Shown piece after piece: positions 1-6,661 of a stretch of DNA of 36,651 nt; position 1 is the first letter of the stretch, and every line of letters begins with the position of its first letter. The notes beneath the pieces were generated by a model that ran no database searches, was not told the DNA's origin, and saw only the letters and a list, made by a program, of their open reading frames with translations. Made by a program: the position numbers and the translations under genes. The DNA comes from Roseomonas sp. 18066 (GTDB taxonomy: Bacteria; Pseudomonadota; Alphaproteobacteria; Acetobacterales; Acetobacteraceae): assembly GCF_902706185.1 (NCBI RefSeq), contig NZ_CACSJM010000053.1:1-36651 (forward strand), read 5' to 3'.

Positions 1-2
1 CC

Positions 3-929
3 CCCGGCCCAGGCCCCGGCCCGCTCGGGCGGGTCTGGCAGCTCGACCTGCCGGGAGGGTGGCGCTGGACGCATTACGACCTGGTGCAGCCCGGCAGCCT
101 GCCCGCCATCCGCGCCGAAGGCTGGGGCGAGGCGGCGCTGGCCGTCATGCACGACAAGGATGAAAGCCCGCGCCTTGAGGTCGAGGGCGAGGTGGTCTGC
201 GGCATCCTGCCCGACTTCGCCCAGCAGAGCGGCCCCGGCGAGCAGCTGCTGGCCAGCTGGCGCTTCGCCATGACGCCGACCCAGATCACCACCGCCCGCC
301 GCGCCGCGCCGCAGGGGCTGTACCGCGCCTGGCGCGCGGTGCAGGGCGGCCAGGTGCCGGACGGGCCGGCGGCGCTGCTCGACCAGGTGCTGGCGCAGCT
401 CGGCGCCGGCATCAGCCAGCGCGCCGATGCGCTGGACGACGAGGCGCGCCGCGTCGAGGACGAGCTGCTGGCCGAGACCCCGGCCCGCACGCCGCAGGAG
501 CTCGGCCGCAAGCTGGGCGAGATCCGCCGCCAGACCACCCGGCTGCAGCGCCTGGCGGTGCCGGTGATGCGGCTGGTCCGCGAGGAGACCGGCGACCTGC
601 CCGACTGGGCCGATGCCGAGACCCATGCCGTGGCGCGGCGGCGGATGCTGGCGGCGCTGGACGACCTGCGGGCGCTGCAGGAGCATGGCCGGGCGCTGCA
701 GGACGAGCTGTCGGCGCGCCAGGCGGCCGAGACCAACCGCAACCTGAACCTGCTGTCGGTGCTGACCGCGGTGCTGCTGCCGCCGACCCTGGTCAGCGGC
801 TTCTTCGGCATGAACACCGAGGGGCTGCCCTGGGCCGGCGATGGCGGCGGCACCGCCTGGGCGGCGGCGCTGATGCTGGCCTCGATGGGCGGCACCCTGG
901 CGCTGCTGCGGCTGCGGCGGATCGTCTGA
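3..929 (+). CDS. CorA/ZntB-family divalent metal transporter, 5' end outside window
   Basis: Inner-membrane metal-ion channel or transporter of the CorA superfamily, closest in layout to ZntB. The reading frame is open to the left edge and the residues before the first internal GTG (position 84) already look like the family N-terminus (VWQLDLPGGW, then SPRLEVEGEVVCGIL), so the real start lies upstream. The middle is a long charged helical region (roughly residues 90-220 counted from position 84), as expected for the cytoplasmic funnel. The C-terminus holds two membrane helices, the first ending in the pore signature GFFGMN, the second followed by a short basic tail. Family membership is secure; the ion (Zn, Mg, Ni or Co) cannot be told from sequence. 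The gene ends 67 bp before the AraC-type gene and is probably not related to it. Confidence 0.88.
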   Translation, partial: PGPGPGPLGRVWQLDLPGGWRWTHYDLVQPGSLPAIRAEGWGEAALAVMHDKDESPRLEVEGEVVCGILPDFAQQSGPGEQLLASWRFAMTPTQITTARRAAPQGLYRAWRAVQGGQVPDGPAALLDQVLAQLGAGISQRADALDDEARRVEDELLAETPARTPQELGRKLGEIRRQTTRLQRLAVPVMRLVREETGDLPDWADAETHAVARRRMLAALDDLRALQEHGRALQDELSARQAAETNRNLNLLSVLTAVLLPPTLVSGFFGMNTEGLPWAGDGGGTAWAAALMLASMGGTLALLRLRRIV

Positions 930-996
930 TCCCGGTTGCCTTGGCCCCGCGGCTGGGCTCTGCTCCGGCACCGCTCGGGGGCATGGATCGACAGGC

Positions 997-1752
997 ATGG
1001 TCATCTCGCTGCAACAGGATGGCTGGGCCGTGGCGACGGTCGCGACCCCCGGCTACGTGACGGGATGGCATGTGCATGACTGCGCCATGCTGCTGCTGCC
1101 GCGGCAGGGCGCCATGCTGTTCGAGCTGGAGGGCCAGCGCGCCGCCGCGCGGATGCGCCCGGGCGAGGCGCTGCTGGTCGCGCCCGGCATCGGCCACCGC
1201 ACCCGCGCGGCGGAAGCGGCGCACCGGCATCTCGTGCTCTACGCCCCGGCCGCGCGGCTGCGGCACTGGCTGCCGGCCCGGCATGGCTGGCACCTGGCGC
1301 TGCTGCCGGCCGGCATGCTGACCCTGCTGCGCTACCGCGACGCGCTGCAGGAGGGCACGGCCCGCGCCCTGCTGACCGAGCGGCTGCTGCTGGAGGAGGC
1401 CGTCGAGACCCGGCCGGAGCCGGCCGCGGTGGAGCATGGCGCGGCGCTGGCCCGGGCTGTCGCCAGCCACCTGGCGGCCCACCCGCAGGAGGCGCATCCG
1501 CTGGACGGGCTGGCCGCCCGCTTCGGCCTGTCGCGCCGGCAGCTGACGCGGCTGTTCCGCCGCCATCTGGGCACCAGCATCGCCGACCATCTCGCGGCGC
1601 TGCGGGTCGAGGCGGCGGCGCGCCGCATCGCCGCCGGGCAGAGCGTGCTGGCCGCCGCCCAGGGGGTCGGGCTGGCCTCGCCGTCGCATCTGGCCCGGCT
1701 GTTCCGCCGGCATCGCGGGCACTGCCCGTCGCAGGCCCGATCGGCGCCGTGA
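997..1752 (+). CDS. AraC-family transcriptional regulator
   Basis: Cytoplasmic DNA-binding regulator of 251 residues. The N-terminal half has a cupin-like sensor pattern (GWHVHDCAMLLLP, then RPGEALLVAPGIGHRT near residues 50-70). The C-terminal 100 residues hold the two helix-turn-helix motifs of the family (LAARFGLSRRQLTRLFRRHLG, shortened here, and AAQGVGLASPSHLARLFRRH). The chosen ATG gives the complete cupin segment; the only purine-rich stretch before it is short. The PhzF-family gene begins 52 bp downstream on the same strand, so the obvious inference is that the regulator controls that gene, its effector being a small molecule that the enzyme handles. The effector itself cannot be read from the sequence. 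Confidence 0.9.
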   Translation: MVISLQQDGWAVATVATPGYVTGWHVHDCAMLLLPRQGAMLFELEGQRAAARMRPGEALLVAPGIGHRTRAAEAAHRHLVLYAPAARLRHWLPARHGWHLALLPAGMLTLLRYRDALQEGTARALLTERLLLEEAVETRPEPAAVEHGAALARAVASHLAAHPQEAHPLDGLAARFGLSRRQLTRLFRRHLGTSIADHLAALRVEAAARRIAAGQSVLAAAQGVGLASPSHLARLFRRHRGHCPSQARSAP

Positions 1753-1804
1753 CAGGGCCCGGCCAGGCGCGCGGCGCCCTGCCGGATGCGGTAAGCATGG
1801 CGGC

Positions 1805-2632
1805 ATGTCCCTGCATGCCTCGCCCCTGATCCTCTCGGTCTTCCCCGCCGCGCCCGGTGGCGGCAACCCCTGTCCGGTCGTGCTCGATGCCCGCGGCATG
1901 ACGGCGCGGCAGATGCAGGATGTCGCCGCCCTGCACGGGCATGAAAGCGGCTTCGTGCTGCCCCCCGAGGGGGCCGGCACGGCGGATTTCCGCTTCCGCT
2001 TCTTCGTGCCGCAGCACGAGATGGAGATGTGCGGCCACGCCACCCTGGGCGCGGCCTGGCTGCTGCGGGCGCGCGGCCTGGCGCGCGGGCCGGTGCTGCG
2101 CATCGAGACCCTGTCCGGGCTGGTGCATGCCTGCTTCCGCCCGGATGGCGCCGTCGAGATCACCCAGCCGCCCGGCCGTGTCGAGCCGGTGGCGGCGGTG
2201 GCGCCGCTGCTGGCGGCGCTGGGCCTGGACGGCCAGGACCTGCTGCCGGGCATGGCGGTCGCCAATGCCGCGACCAGCCGGGTCAAGACGCTGGTGCCGG
2301 TGGCCGACCTCGCCCGGCTGCAAAGCCTGGCGCCCGATCCGGCGCAGGTCCGCGCCGCCTGCGAGGCGATCGATTCCACCGGGCTCTATCTCTGGTGCCG
2401 CGGCGCGGAAGGCGTCGTCCATGCCCGGCAGTTCCCGCGCAATTCCGGCTACCCCGAGGATGCGGCGACCGGCATCGCCGCCGCGGCGCTGTTCTACGGG
2501 CTGGGCGCGCCGGCGGCGGGGCTGCGGATCCGCCAGGGCGAGGCCATGGGGCGGCCCAGCGAGATCCATGTCAGGCCCGATCCGGACCGCCCCGGCTGCC
2601 TGCTGGGCGGCCGGGTGGAGCTGGCCGGATGA
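1805..2632 (+). CDS. PhzF-family isomerase/epimerase
   Basis: 275-residue protein of the PhzF/diaminopimelate-epimerase-fold family. The conserved N-terminal block is present: GGNPCPVVLDARG followed by ALHGHESGFVLPP, with Glu47 in the position of the catalytic glutamate of PhzF. The second conserved block MEMCGHATLGAAWLL and the C-terminal DAATGIAAAALFYGLG complete the family pattern. No other phenazine genes are present, so it should be read as a PhzF-like isomerase of unknown substrate, not as evidence of phenazine production. The preceding AraC-type gene probably regulates it. Its stop codon overlaps an ATG (ATGA) of a following reading frame that is now broken, so it was once the first gene of a coupled pair. 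Confidence 0.92.
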   Translation: MSLHASPLILSVFPAAPGGGNPCPVVLDARGMTARQMQDVAALHGHESGFVLPPEGAGTADFRFRFFVPQHEMEMCGHATLGAAWLLRARGLARGPVLRIETLSGLVHACFRPDGAVEITQPPGRVEPVAAVAPLLAALGLDGQDLLPGMAVANAATSRVKTLVPVADLARLQSLAPDPAQVRAACEAIDSTGLYLWCRGAEGVVHARQFPRNSGYPEDAATGIAAAALFYGLGAPAAGLRIRQGEAMGRPSEIHVRPDPDRPGCLLGGRVELAG

Positions 2633-2739
2633 CCGACGCCGCCGCGCCGCTGGATCTCGCGGCCCGGGTCGATCTCGGGCGGCCTGGCGCGGCAGAGCAT
2701 GACCGACAGCGACACCGCGATGCGCGACCTCTTCGTCGG
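2629..2739 (+). pseudogene. Truncated 5' end of a gene coupled to the PhzF gene
   Basis: An ATG overlaps the PhzF stop codon in the ATGA arrangement and opens a plausible N-terminus (MTDAAAPLDLAARVD). After about 15 codons the sensible reading moves to another frame (GGLARQSMTDSDTAMRDLFVG), and this ends at position 2742 exactly where the IS481 remnant on the other strand begins. The most economical reading is a second gene of the PhzF operon that was cut by an insertion element and has since decayed. I do not recognise the family. Confidence 0.35.
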
Positions 2740-3012
2740 CTAGCTGTCGCTCCCAAGGACATTGTCCCTGCTGATGCGGCTGATGGGCGACAGTCCCTTG
2801 AGAGCGGAATCGGGCCTGAGGGTGTTGTAGGTCTGCAGCCATGGATGCATGGCGCGGCGGCAATCTGCTGAGGATTGAAAAAGCGAGGCGTAGGCTCATT
2901 CGCGGATGCTGGTCTGGATGAAGCGCTCGGCCTTGCCGTTGGTCTGCGGGGTTTAGGGCCGGGTGCGCTGCGCCTGAGGCGGTGGGCGGCGATGGTGGCA
3001 GCGAAAAGCTTG
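2740..3012 (-). pseudogene. IS481-family transposase, C-terminal remnant
   Basis: Reading the minus strand from about 3012 gives the C-terminal end of an IS481-type DDE transposase: RTRP, a stop codon where the family has tyrosine, TPQTNGKAERFIQTSIRE, a second stop where the family has tryptophan (TGA for TGG), AYASLF, then WLQTYNTLRPDSALKG and LSPISRI, ending at a TAG at 2740-2742. Upstream of RTRP the match continues in another frame (LFAATIAAHRL), so there is at least one frameshift. Only the last third of the gene remains, without the first catalytic residues, so it is inactive. No terminal inverted repeats were identified. It separates two broken gene fragments. Confidence 0.8.
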
Positions 3013-3017
3013 CTTCG

Positions 3018-3435
3018 GCCGGCTCGAGCAGGTTTCCGCCGCCTTCTGCGAGGCGCCGCTGCCCGAGGCGCTGCGCACCCGGCTGGCCGCCGCCGGCACC
3101 GTCATCATGCCCTGTCCGCGTCACCGGCGGTGCCGGCCATGCTTCCGACACGCTGGTCTTCACGCAGAGCGGCGGCAAGCTGGATGGCGCCGGCCTGGCG
3201 CTGGACCATGTCGCCATGGTCAAGACCGCGGACCCCTGCGACCAGCGTCTGGGGCGCCAGCGTCAGCCGCGACGCCGAGGGCGATCTTCTGTTCGCCGCA
3301 CTCGACTACAACGCCGCGGTCGCGGCCGGCGGCAGCACCGGCTTCGGCTTCACCGCCAGCCACGCCAATGGCGTGCCGGTCAGCTTCACGGCCAGCCAGT
3401 TCGGCTTCGTCAGCCAGGCCGACCTGGTGCTGTGA
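3018..3435 (+). pseudogene. Decayed secreted-protein remnant with carbohydrate-binding-module-like tail
   Basis: Three pieces in different frames suggest decayed coding sequence. First, LEQVSAAFCEAPLPEALRT (about 3018-3090), which could be the other side of the gene cut by IS481. Second, a Gly/Asp-rich piece DTLVFTQSGGKLDGAGLALD (about 3150-3220). Third, after a frame change near 3230, VWGASVSRDAEGDLLFAALD and GSTGFGFTASHANGVPVSF up to a TGA at 3433-3435. The last piece resembles the C-terminal strand pattern of family 2 carbohydrate-binding modules (Ala/Gly-Gly-Ser...FGF...Asn-Gly...SF). No complete domain or signal peptide is left. The identification as a CBM2-like tail is tentative. Confidence 0.4.
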
Positions 3436-3537
3436 CCTGACGGCCGGCGCAGGATTGCGCCCTTGCGGCACGCCTTCCCCCTTGGGCGAAACCCCACGTC
3501 AAGCTTACGATGTCGCAACATGACGGAGCCTTCGCCC

Positions 3538-4137
3538 ATGCTGCGACGCGGTGCCCTGCTGCTCCCCCTCCTGGCCCTGGCCACGCCGGCCGAGGCCCGA
3601 CGGGCCCGCGCCGGCGTCATCTCGGCGCTGCGCGGCGAGGCGGCGGCGCTGTTCTCCGGCAGCCCGCCGCGCGCCCTCTCGCCTGCGGCGGAGCTCCTGG
3701 TCGACGACCTGGTCAGCACCGGCCCGGCCTCGCGGCTGGTGGCGCTGCTGGAGGGCGGCGTCGAGATCCGCCTGGGCGAGAGCGCCAGCCTGCGGGTCGA
3801 TGCGCTGACCCTGCAGGGGCCGCAGCGCGGCGCGGCCTTGCGCGTCTTCGGCGGGCCGGTGCTGGTCGACAAGGACCCGGCCCAGCCGGCGTCGGTCACG
3901 CTGGAGCTGCCCTGGGCGCGGATCGGCGTGCGCGGCACCCGGTTCTTCGCGGGTCCCCTCGACGGGCGCCACGCGGTCTTCGTCGAGCGCGGCCAGGTCG
4001 CGGTCGAGGCGGCCGGCGTCACCGTGGCGCTCGGCGCCGGCGAGGGGGTGGACATGGCGAGCATCGGCGCGCCGCCCGGCCCGGTGGTGCGCTGGGGCGC
4101 GCCGCGCATCGCCCGCGCCCTCGCCCTCGTCGAATGA
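3538..4137 (+). CDS. FecR-domain periplasmic protein
   Basis: Exported protein of about 199 residues. It opens with a clear signal peptide (MLRRGALLLPLLALATPAEA) and continues with a FecR-type domain: ELLVDDLVSTGPASRLVALL, then the repeated beta-strand pattern GGVEIRLGESASLRVDALTL and ARIGVRGTRFFAG. I chose the ATG at 3538 because a GGAG lies nine bases upstream and the signal peptide then starts at once; an in-frame ATG at 3520 is the alternative. FecR domains outside iron-sensing operons often sit beside CHASE2-type cyclases, and here the next gene, convergent and only 19 bp away, is such a cyclase. A periplasmic sensing partnership is therefore plausible but inferred. Confidence 0.82.
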   Translation: MLRRGALLLPLLALATPAEARRARAGVISALRGEAAALFSGSPPRALSPAAELLVDDLVSTGPASRLVALLEGGVEIRLGESASLRVDALTLQGPQRGAALRVFGGPVLVDKDPAQPASVTLELPWARIGVRGTRFFAGPLDGRHAVFVERGQVAVEAAGVTVALGAGEGVDMASIGAPPGPVVRWGAPRIARALALVE

Positions 4138-4156
4138 CCCCTGGCCGGGCGGCGCC

Positions 4157-5932
4157 TCAGCCGGGGTCGAGCGGATGCACCACCGTCTCGCCCGGCCGGC
4201 CGCGCAGCAGGAAATGGCCGAGCGGCGGCGGCAGGCTGGGATCGGCGATGCCGGTGACCAGCGCCCGGCAGCCCAGCGTCTTGGCCAGCTCCTGCAGCCG
4301 CGCCGCCACATTGGCGGCGTCGCCGCAGACCGACCAGGTCAGGCGCGACCCGCCGAGCTCGCCCGCCATCACCGCGCCGGCGGCGATGCCGATCCGCGTC
4401 TCGCCCCAGCCCAGCGCCCGGGCCTCCGGCGCCTGGCGGAAGGCCTCGGCGAAGGCGTCGATGGCGCGGGCGGCGGCCAGGGCGCGGCGGTCGTCGCCCT
4501 CCGCCGCGACCGGGGCGCCGAAGACCGCCAGCACGCTGTCGCCGATCAGCCGCTCCAGCACGCCTCCCTCGGCCAGCACGGCGGCCTCGACCCCGGCCAG
4601 ATACGCGTTCAGCGCGGCGACCACGGCCGCCGGGTCCTGCGCCTGCACCATGGTCGAGAAGCCGGCCAGGTCGGTCATCACCACGGCGACGCGGCAGCGC
4701 TCCGGGCGCAGCCGCTCGGCCTCGGGCCGCGCCAGCAGCTGCGCCGCGACCCCGGTCGGCAGCCGCTGGGCGAAGCGCGCCAGCAGCCGCGCCCGCTCCC
4801 GCGCCAGCCGCGCCGCCTCGGCCGCCGCCTGGGCCAGCGCGCCCAGCAACGCCGCCAGCGCCGGCAGCGCCGGGTCCAGCAGCATCCCCTGCAGCCGCAG
4901 CGCTGCCAGCGCCAGCGCTGGCCAGGCCAGCGCCAGCAGAATGCCGCCCAGCACGCCGCGCCCTGTCCAGTGCTGCGCCAACGCCGCCCCCGTCAGGCCG
5001 AGCAGCAGCACCAGCGCGGCCTCCAGCGGCGCCGCCATGGCCGGGCGCCAGGGCAGCCAGCCCTCGGCCAGCTGCGCCACCGCCGCCGCCTGGATCAGCA
5101 GCGAGGGGGTGAAGGCGCCGAGGCTGGAGGGCCGCAGCGGCGCCACCTCCGGCGCGGTGACGCCGAGCAGCACCAGCCGCCCGCGCGCCATCGCCAGCCC
5201 TTCTCCCCGCAAGACCTGTCCGGCGCTCAGCAGCGGCGGCGGCCGCGCGGCGGGGTCCAGCCGCAGCAGGCCGCCGGGCGGCAGCGGCAGCGCCTGGTCG
5301 CCCAGCTGCAGCGACCCCGGCCGCAGCAGGATGGTCTGCGCCCCCAGCGCCCGCGCCAGCAGGCCGAGCGGCAGGCCCGGCACCAGCAGCGCGGGATCGT
5401 CGCCGACGCGCCAGGCCAGCGGCACGCCGCGCACCACCTCGCCCGGCAGCACCGCCAGGGCGGAGGGGATGGCGGGCAGGGCGCGCGGCTCGCTGCCCGG
5501 CAGCGCCGGCAGGGCCTGCGGCGGCAGCGCGCCGATCACCGCCATGCCGAAGCCGCTTTCGGACGGCGCCGGGCCGCCCAGCACCGCCACCACCGAGGGC
5601 AGCCGCGCCAGCGCGGCGGCCAGGGCCACGTCGCCCTCCTCGGGCCCGTCGAGCGCGATGTCGAGCGCGATGCCCGCGGCGCCGGCCTCGGCCAGCCGGT
5701 CCACCAGCCGGGCCAGCGTCGCGCGCGGCCAGGGCCAGGGCGCCCCGGCGGCCAGGTCGGCGCCGGTGATGGCCACCGCCAGCACCGGGCTGCCGGCCGG
5801 CGCCGGGCGCGGCCATTGCCGCATCAGCGCGTCGGTCGCGGCGTCGCGCAGCCAGCCGGCGGTGGCCGGCGCCAGCAGCGCCGCCGCGGCCAGCAGCGCG
5901 GCGGCCAGCAGTCCCGCCTTCGGCAGCCTCAT
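4157..5932 (-). CDS. CHASE2-domain class III adenylate/guanylate cyclase
   Basis: 591-residue membrane-bound nucleotide cyclase. Residues 1-25 form an N-terminal membrane anchor, followed by a periplasmic CHASE2 sensor (VLAVAITGADLAAG, PWPRATLARLVDRLAEAGA, ALDIALDGPEEGDVALAAAL). Two or three membrane helices follow around residues 300-370, then the cytoplasmic catalytic domain. Metal-binding Asp421 (VVMTDLAGFST) and Asp465 (LIGDSVLAVFGAP) are present, and CGDAANVAARL supplies the transition-state Asn and Arg. The purine-specifying Lys before the second Asp is Arg here (ERLIGD), so ATP versus GTP use is open. The start codon overlaps the stop of the upstream Crp/Fnr gene (ATGA), so the two are coupled: a cyclase and a cyclic-nucleotide-responsive regulator made together. 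Confidence 0.92.
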   Translation of the reverse strand: MRLPKAGLLAAALLAAAALLAPATAGWLRDAATDALMRQWPRPAPAGSPVLAVAITGADLAAGAPWPWPRATLARLVDRLAEAGAAGIALDIALDGPEEGDVALAAALARLPSVVAVLGGPAPSESGFGMAVIGALPPQALPALPGSEPRALPAIPSALAVLPGEVVRGVPLAWRVGDDPALLVPGLPLGLLARALGAQTILLRPGSLQLGDQALPLPPGGLLRLDPAARPPPLLSAGQVLRGEGLAMARGRLVLLGVTAPEVAPLRPSSLGAFTPSLLIQAAAVAQLAEGWLPWRPAMAAPLEAALVLLLGLTGAALAQHWTGRGVLGGILLALAWPALALAALRLQGMLLDPALPALAALLGALAQAAAEAARLARERARLLARFAQRLPTGVAAQLLARPEAERLRPERCRVAVVMTDLAGFSTMVQAQDPAAVVAALNAYLAGVEAAVLAEGGVLERLIGDSVLAVFGAPVAAEGDDRRALAAARAIDAFAEAFRQAPEARALGWGETRIGIAAGAVMAGELGGSRLTWSVCGDAANVAARLQELAKTLGCRALVTGIADPSLPPPLGHFLLRGRPGETVVHPLDPG

Positions 5933-6606
5933 CCTTCGGCGATCGCGCGCAGCGCGGCCAGATCCTGCAGCCGCAGCCCGGCGCGGGCCGGCACCAGCAG
6001 CCCCTGGCGGCGCAGCTCGGCCAGCGCCAGGTTCACCTTCGGCCGGGTCGCCGCCACCAGCGCCGCGATCTGCCCCTGCGGCAGCCGCACCAGCCCGGCC
6101 GGGTCGGCCGCCGCCAGCCGCAGCAGCACCCCGGCCAGCCGCTGCGGCAGCGGCTGCAGCCCGACCGCCTCGACCTGGTCGGTGGTGCGGCGCAGCCGGC
6201 CGACCACCATGCGCAGCAGCGCCATCGCCAGGGCGCCGTCGCGCTCGATCAGCGGCGCCGCCTCGGCATGGCGGAACAGCAGCAGCGACACCGGGGTCAG
6301 CGTCGTCGCATCGGCGCTGCGCGGGCCGCCATCGATCAGCGCCAGCTCGCCGACCGGCTCGCCCTGGCCGGCCAGGCCCAGCGTCAGCTCGCGCCCGGCG
6401 GCGCTGGTCAGGTGCAGCCGCACCAGCCCGTCCAGCACCAGGATCATGCCCTCCCCGGGGTCGCCGCGGCGGAACAGCGGCCGCGCCTCGGCCAGGCGCT
6501 GCGGCCGGGCCAGCGCCGCCAGCGCCTGGCGCGAGGCCGCCGGCAGCGGCGCCAGGAAGGAAACCCGGTCGAGCAGCCGGAGCGTGTCGTCGGCAGGATG
6601 CGGCAT
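5929..6606 (-). CDS. Crp/Fnr-family transcriptional regulator
   Basis: 225-residue cytoplasmic regulator. The N-terminal half is a cyclic-nucleotide-binding beta-roll (FRRGDPGEGMILVLDGLVRL, GEPVGELALIDGGPRSADAT), with the GE-x-ALIDGGPRSA segment matching the phosphate-binding cassette of the family. A long dimerisation helix follows, then a C-terminal winged helix (LPQGQIAALVAATRPKVNLA, LAELRRQGLLV). The last helix is where DNA recognition would occur. There are no cysteines in an Fnr iron-sulphur arrangement. It is divergent from the exporter operon across a 55 bp gap, so it is the natural candidate to control it, using the nucleotide made by the coupled cyclase. The start at 6606 gives the normal family length. 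Confidence 0.92.
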   Translation of the reverse strand: MPHPADDTLRLLDRVSFLAPLPAASRQALAALARPQRLAEARPLFRRGDPGEGMILVLDGLVRLHLTSAAGRELTLGLAGQGEPVGELALIDGGPRSADATTLTPVSLLLFRHAEAAPLIERDGALAMALLRMVVGRLRRTTDQVEAVGLQPLPQRLAGVLLRLAAADPAGLVRLPQGQIAALVAATRPKVNLALAELRRQGLLVPARAGLRLQDLAALRAIAEG

Positions 6607-6661
6607 GGCTGCAGCTTGCCGCTGGCCGTTGCGATCGGGCAAGGGCCCCCGGGGGTGCCGC
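6607..6661. promoter_or_regulatory. Divergent intergenic region, Crp/Fnr gene versus peptide exporter operon
   Basis: Only 55 bp separate the two start codons, so both promoters must lie here or inside the flanking genes. I see no clear -35/-10 pair. The segment does contain the pieces ttgccgctgg and gcgatcgggcaag, which form no perfect palindrome. Function as a shared control region is inferred from the gene layout alone. Confidence 0.4.

Noticed and set aside
1805..2632. Phenazine biosynthesis cluster
   Set aside because: Only a PhzF-family member is present, with no PhzA-G partners; such isomerases are common outside phenazine pathways.
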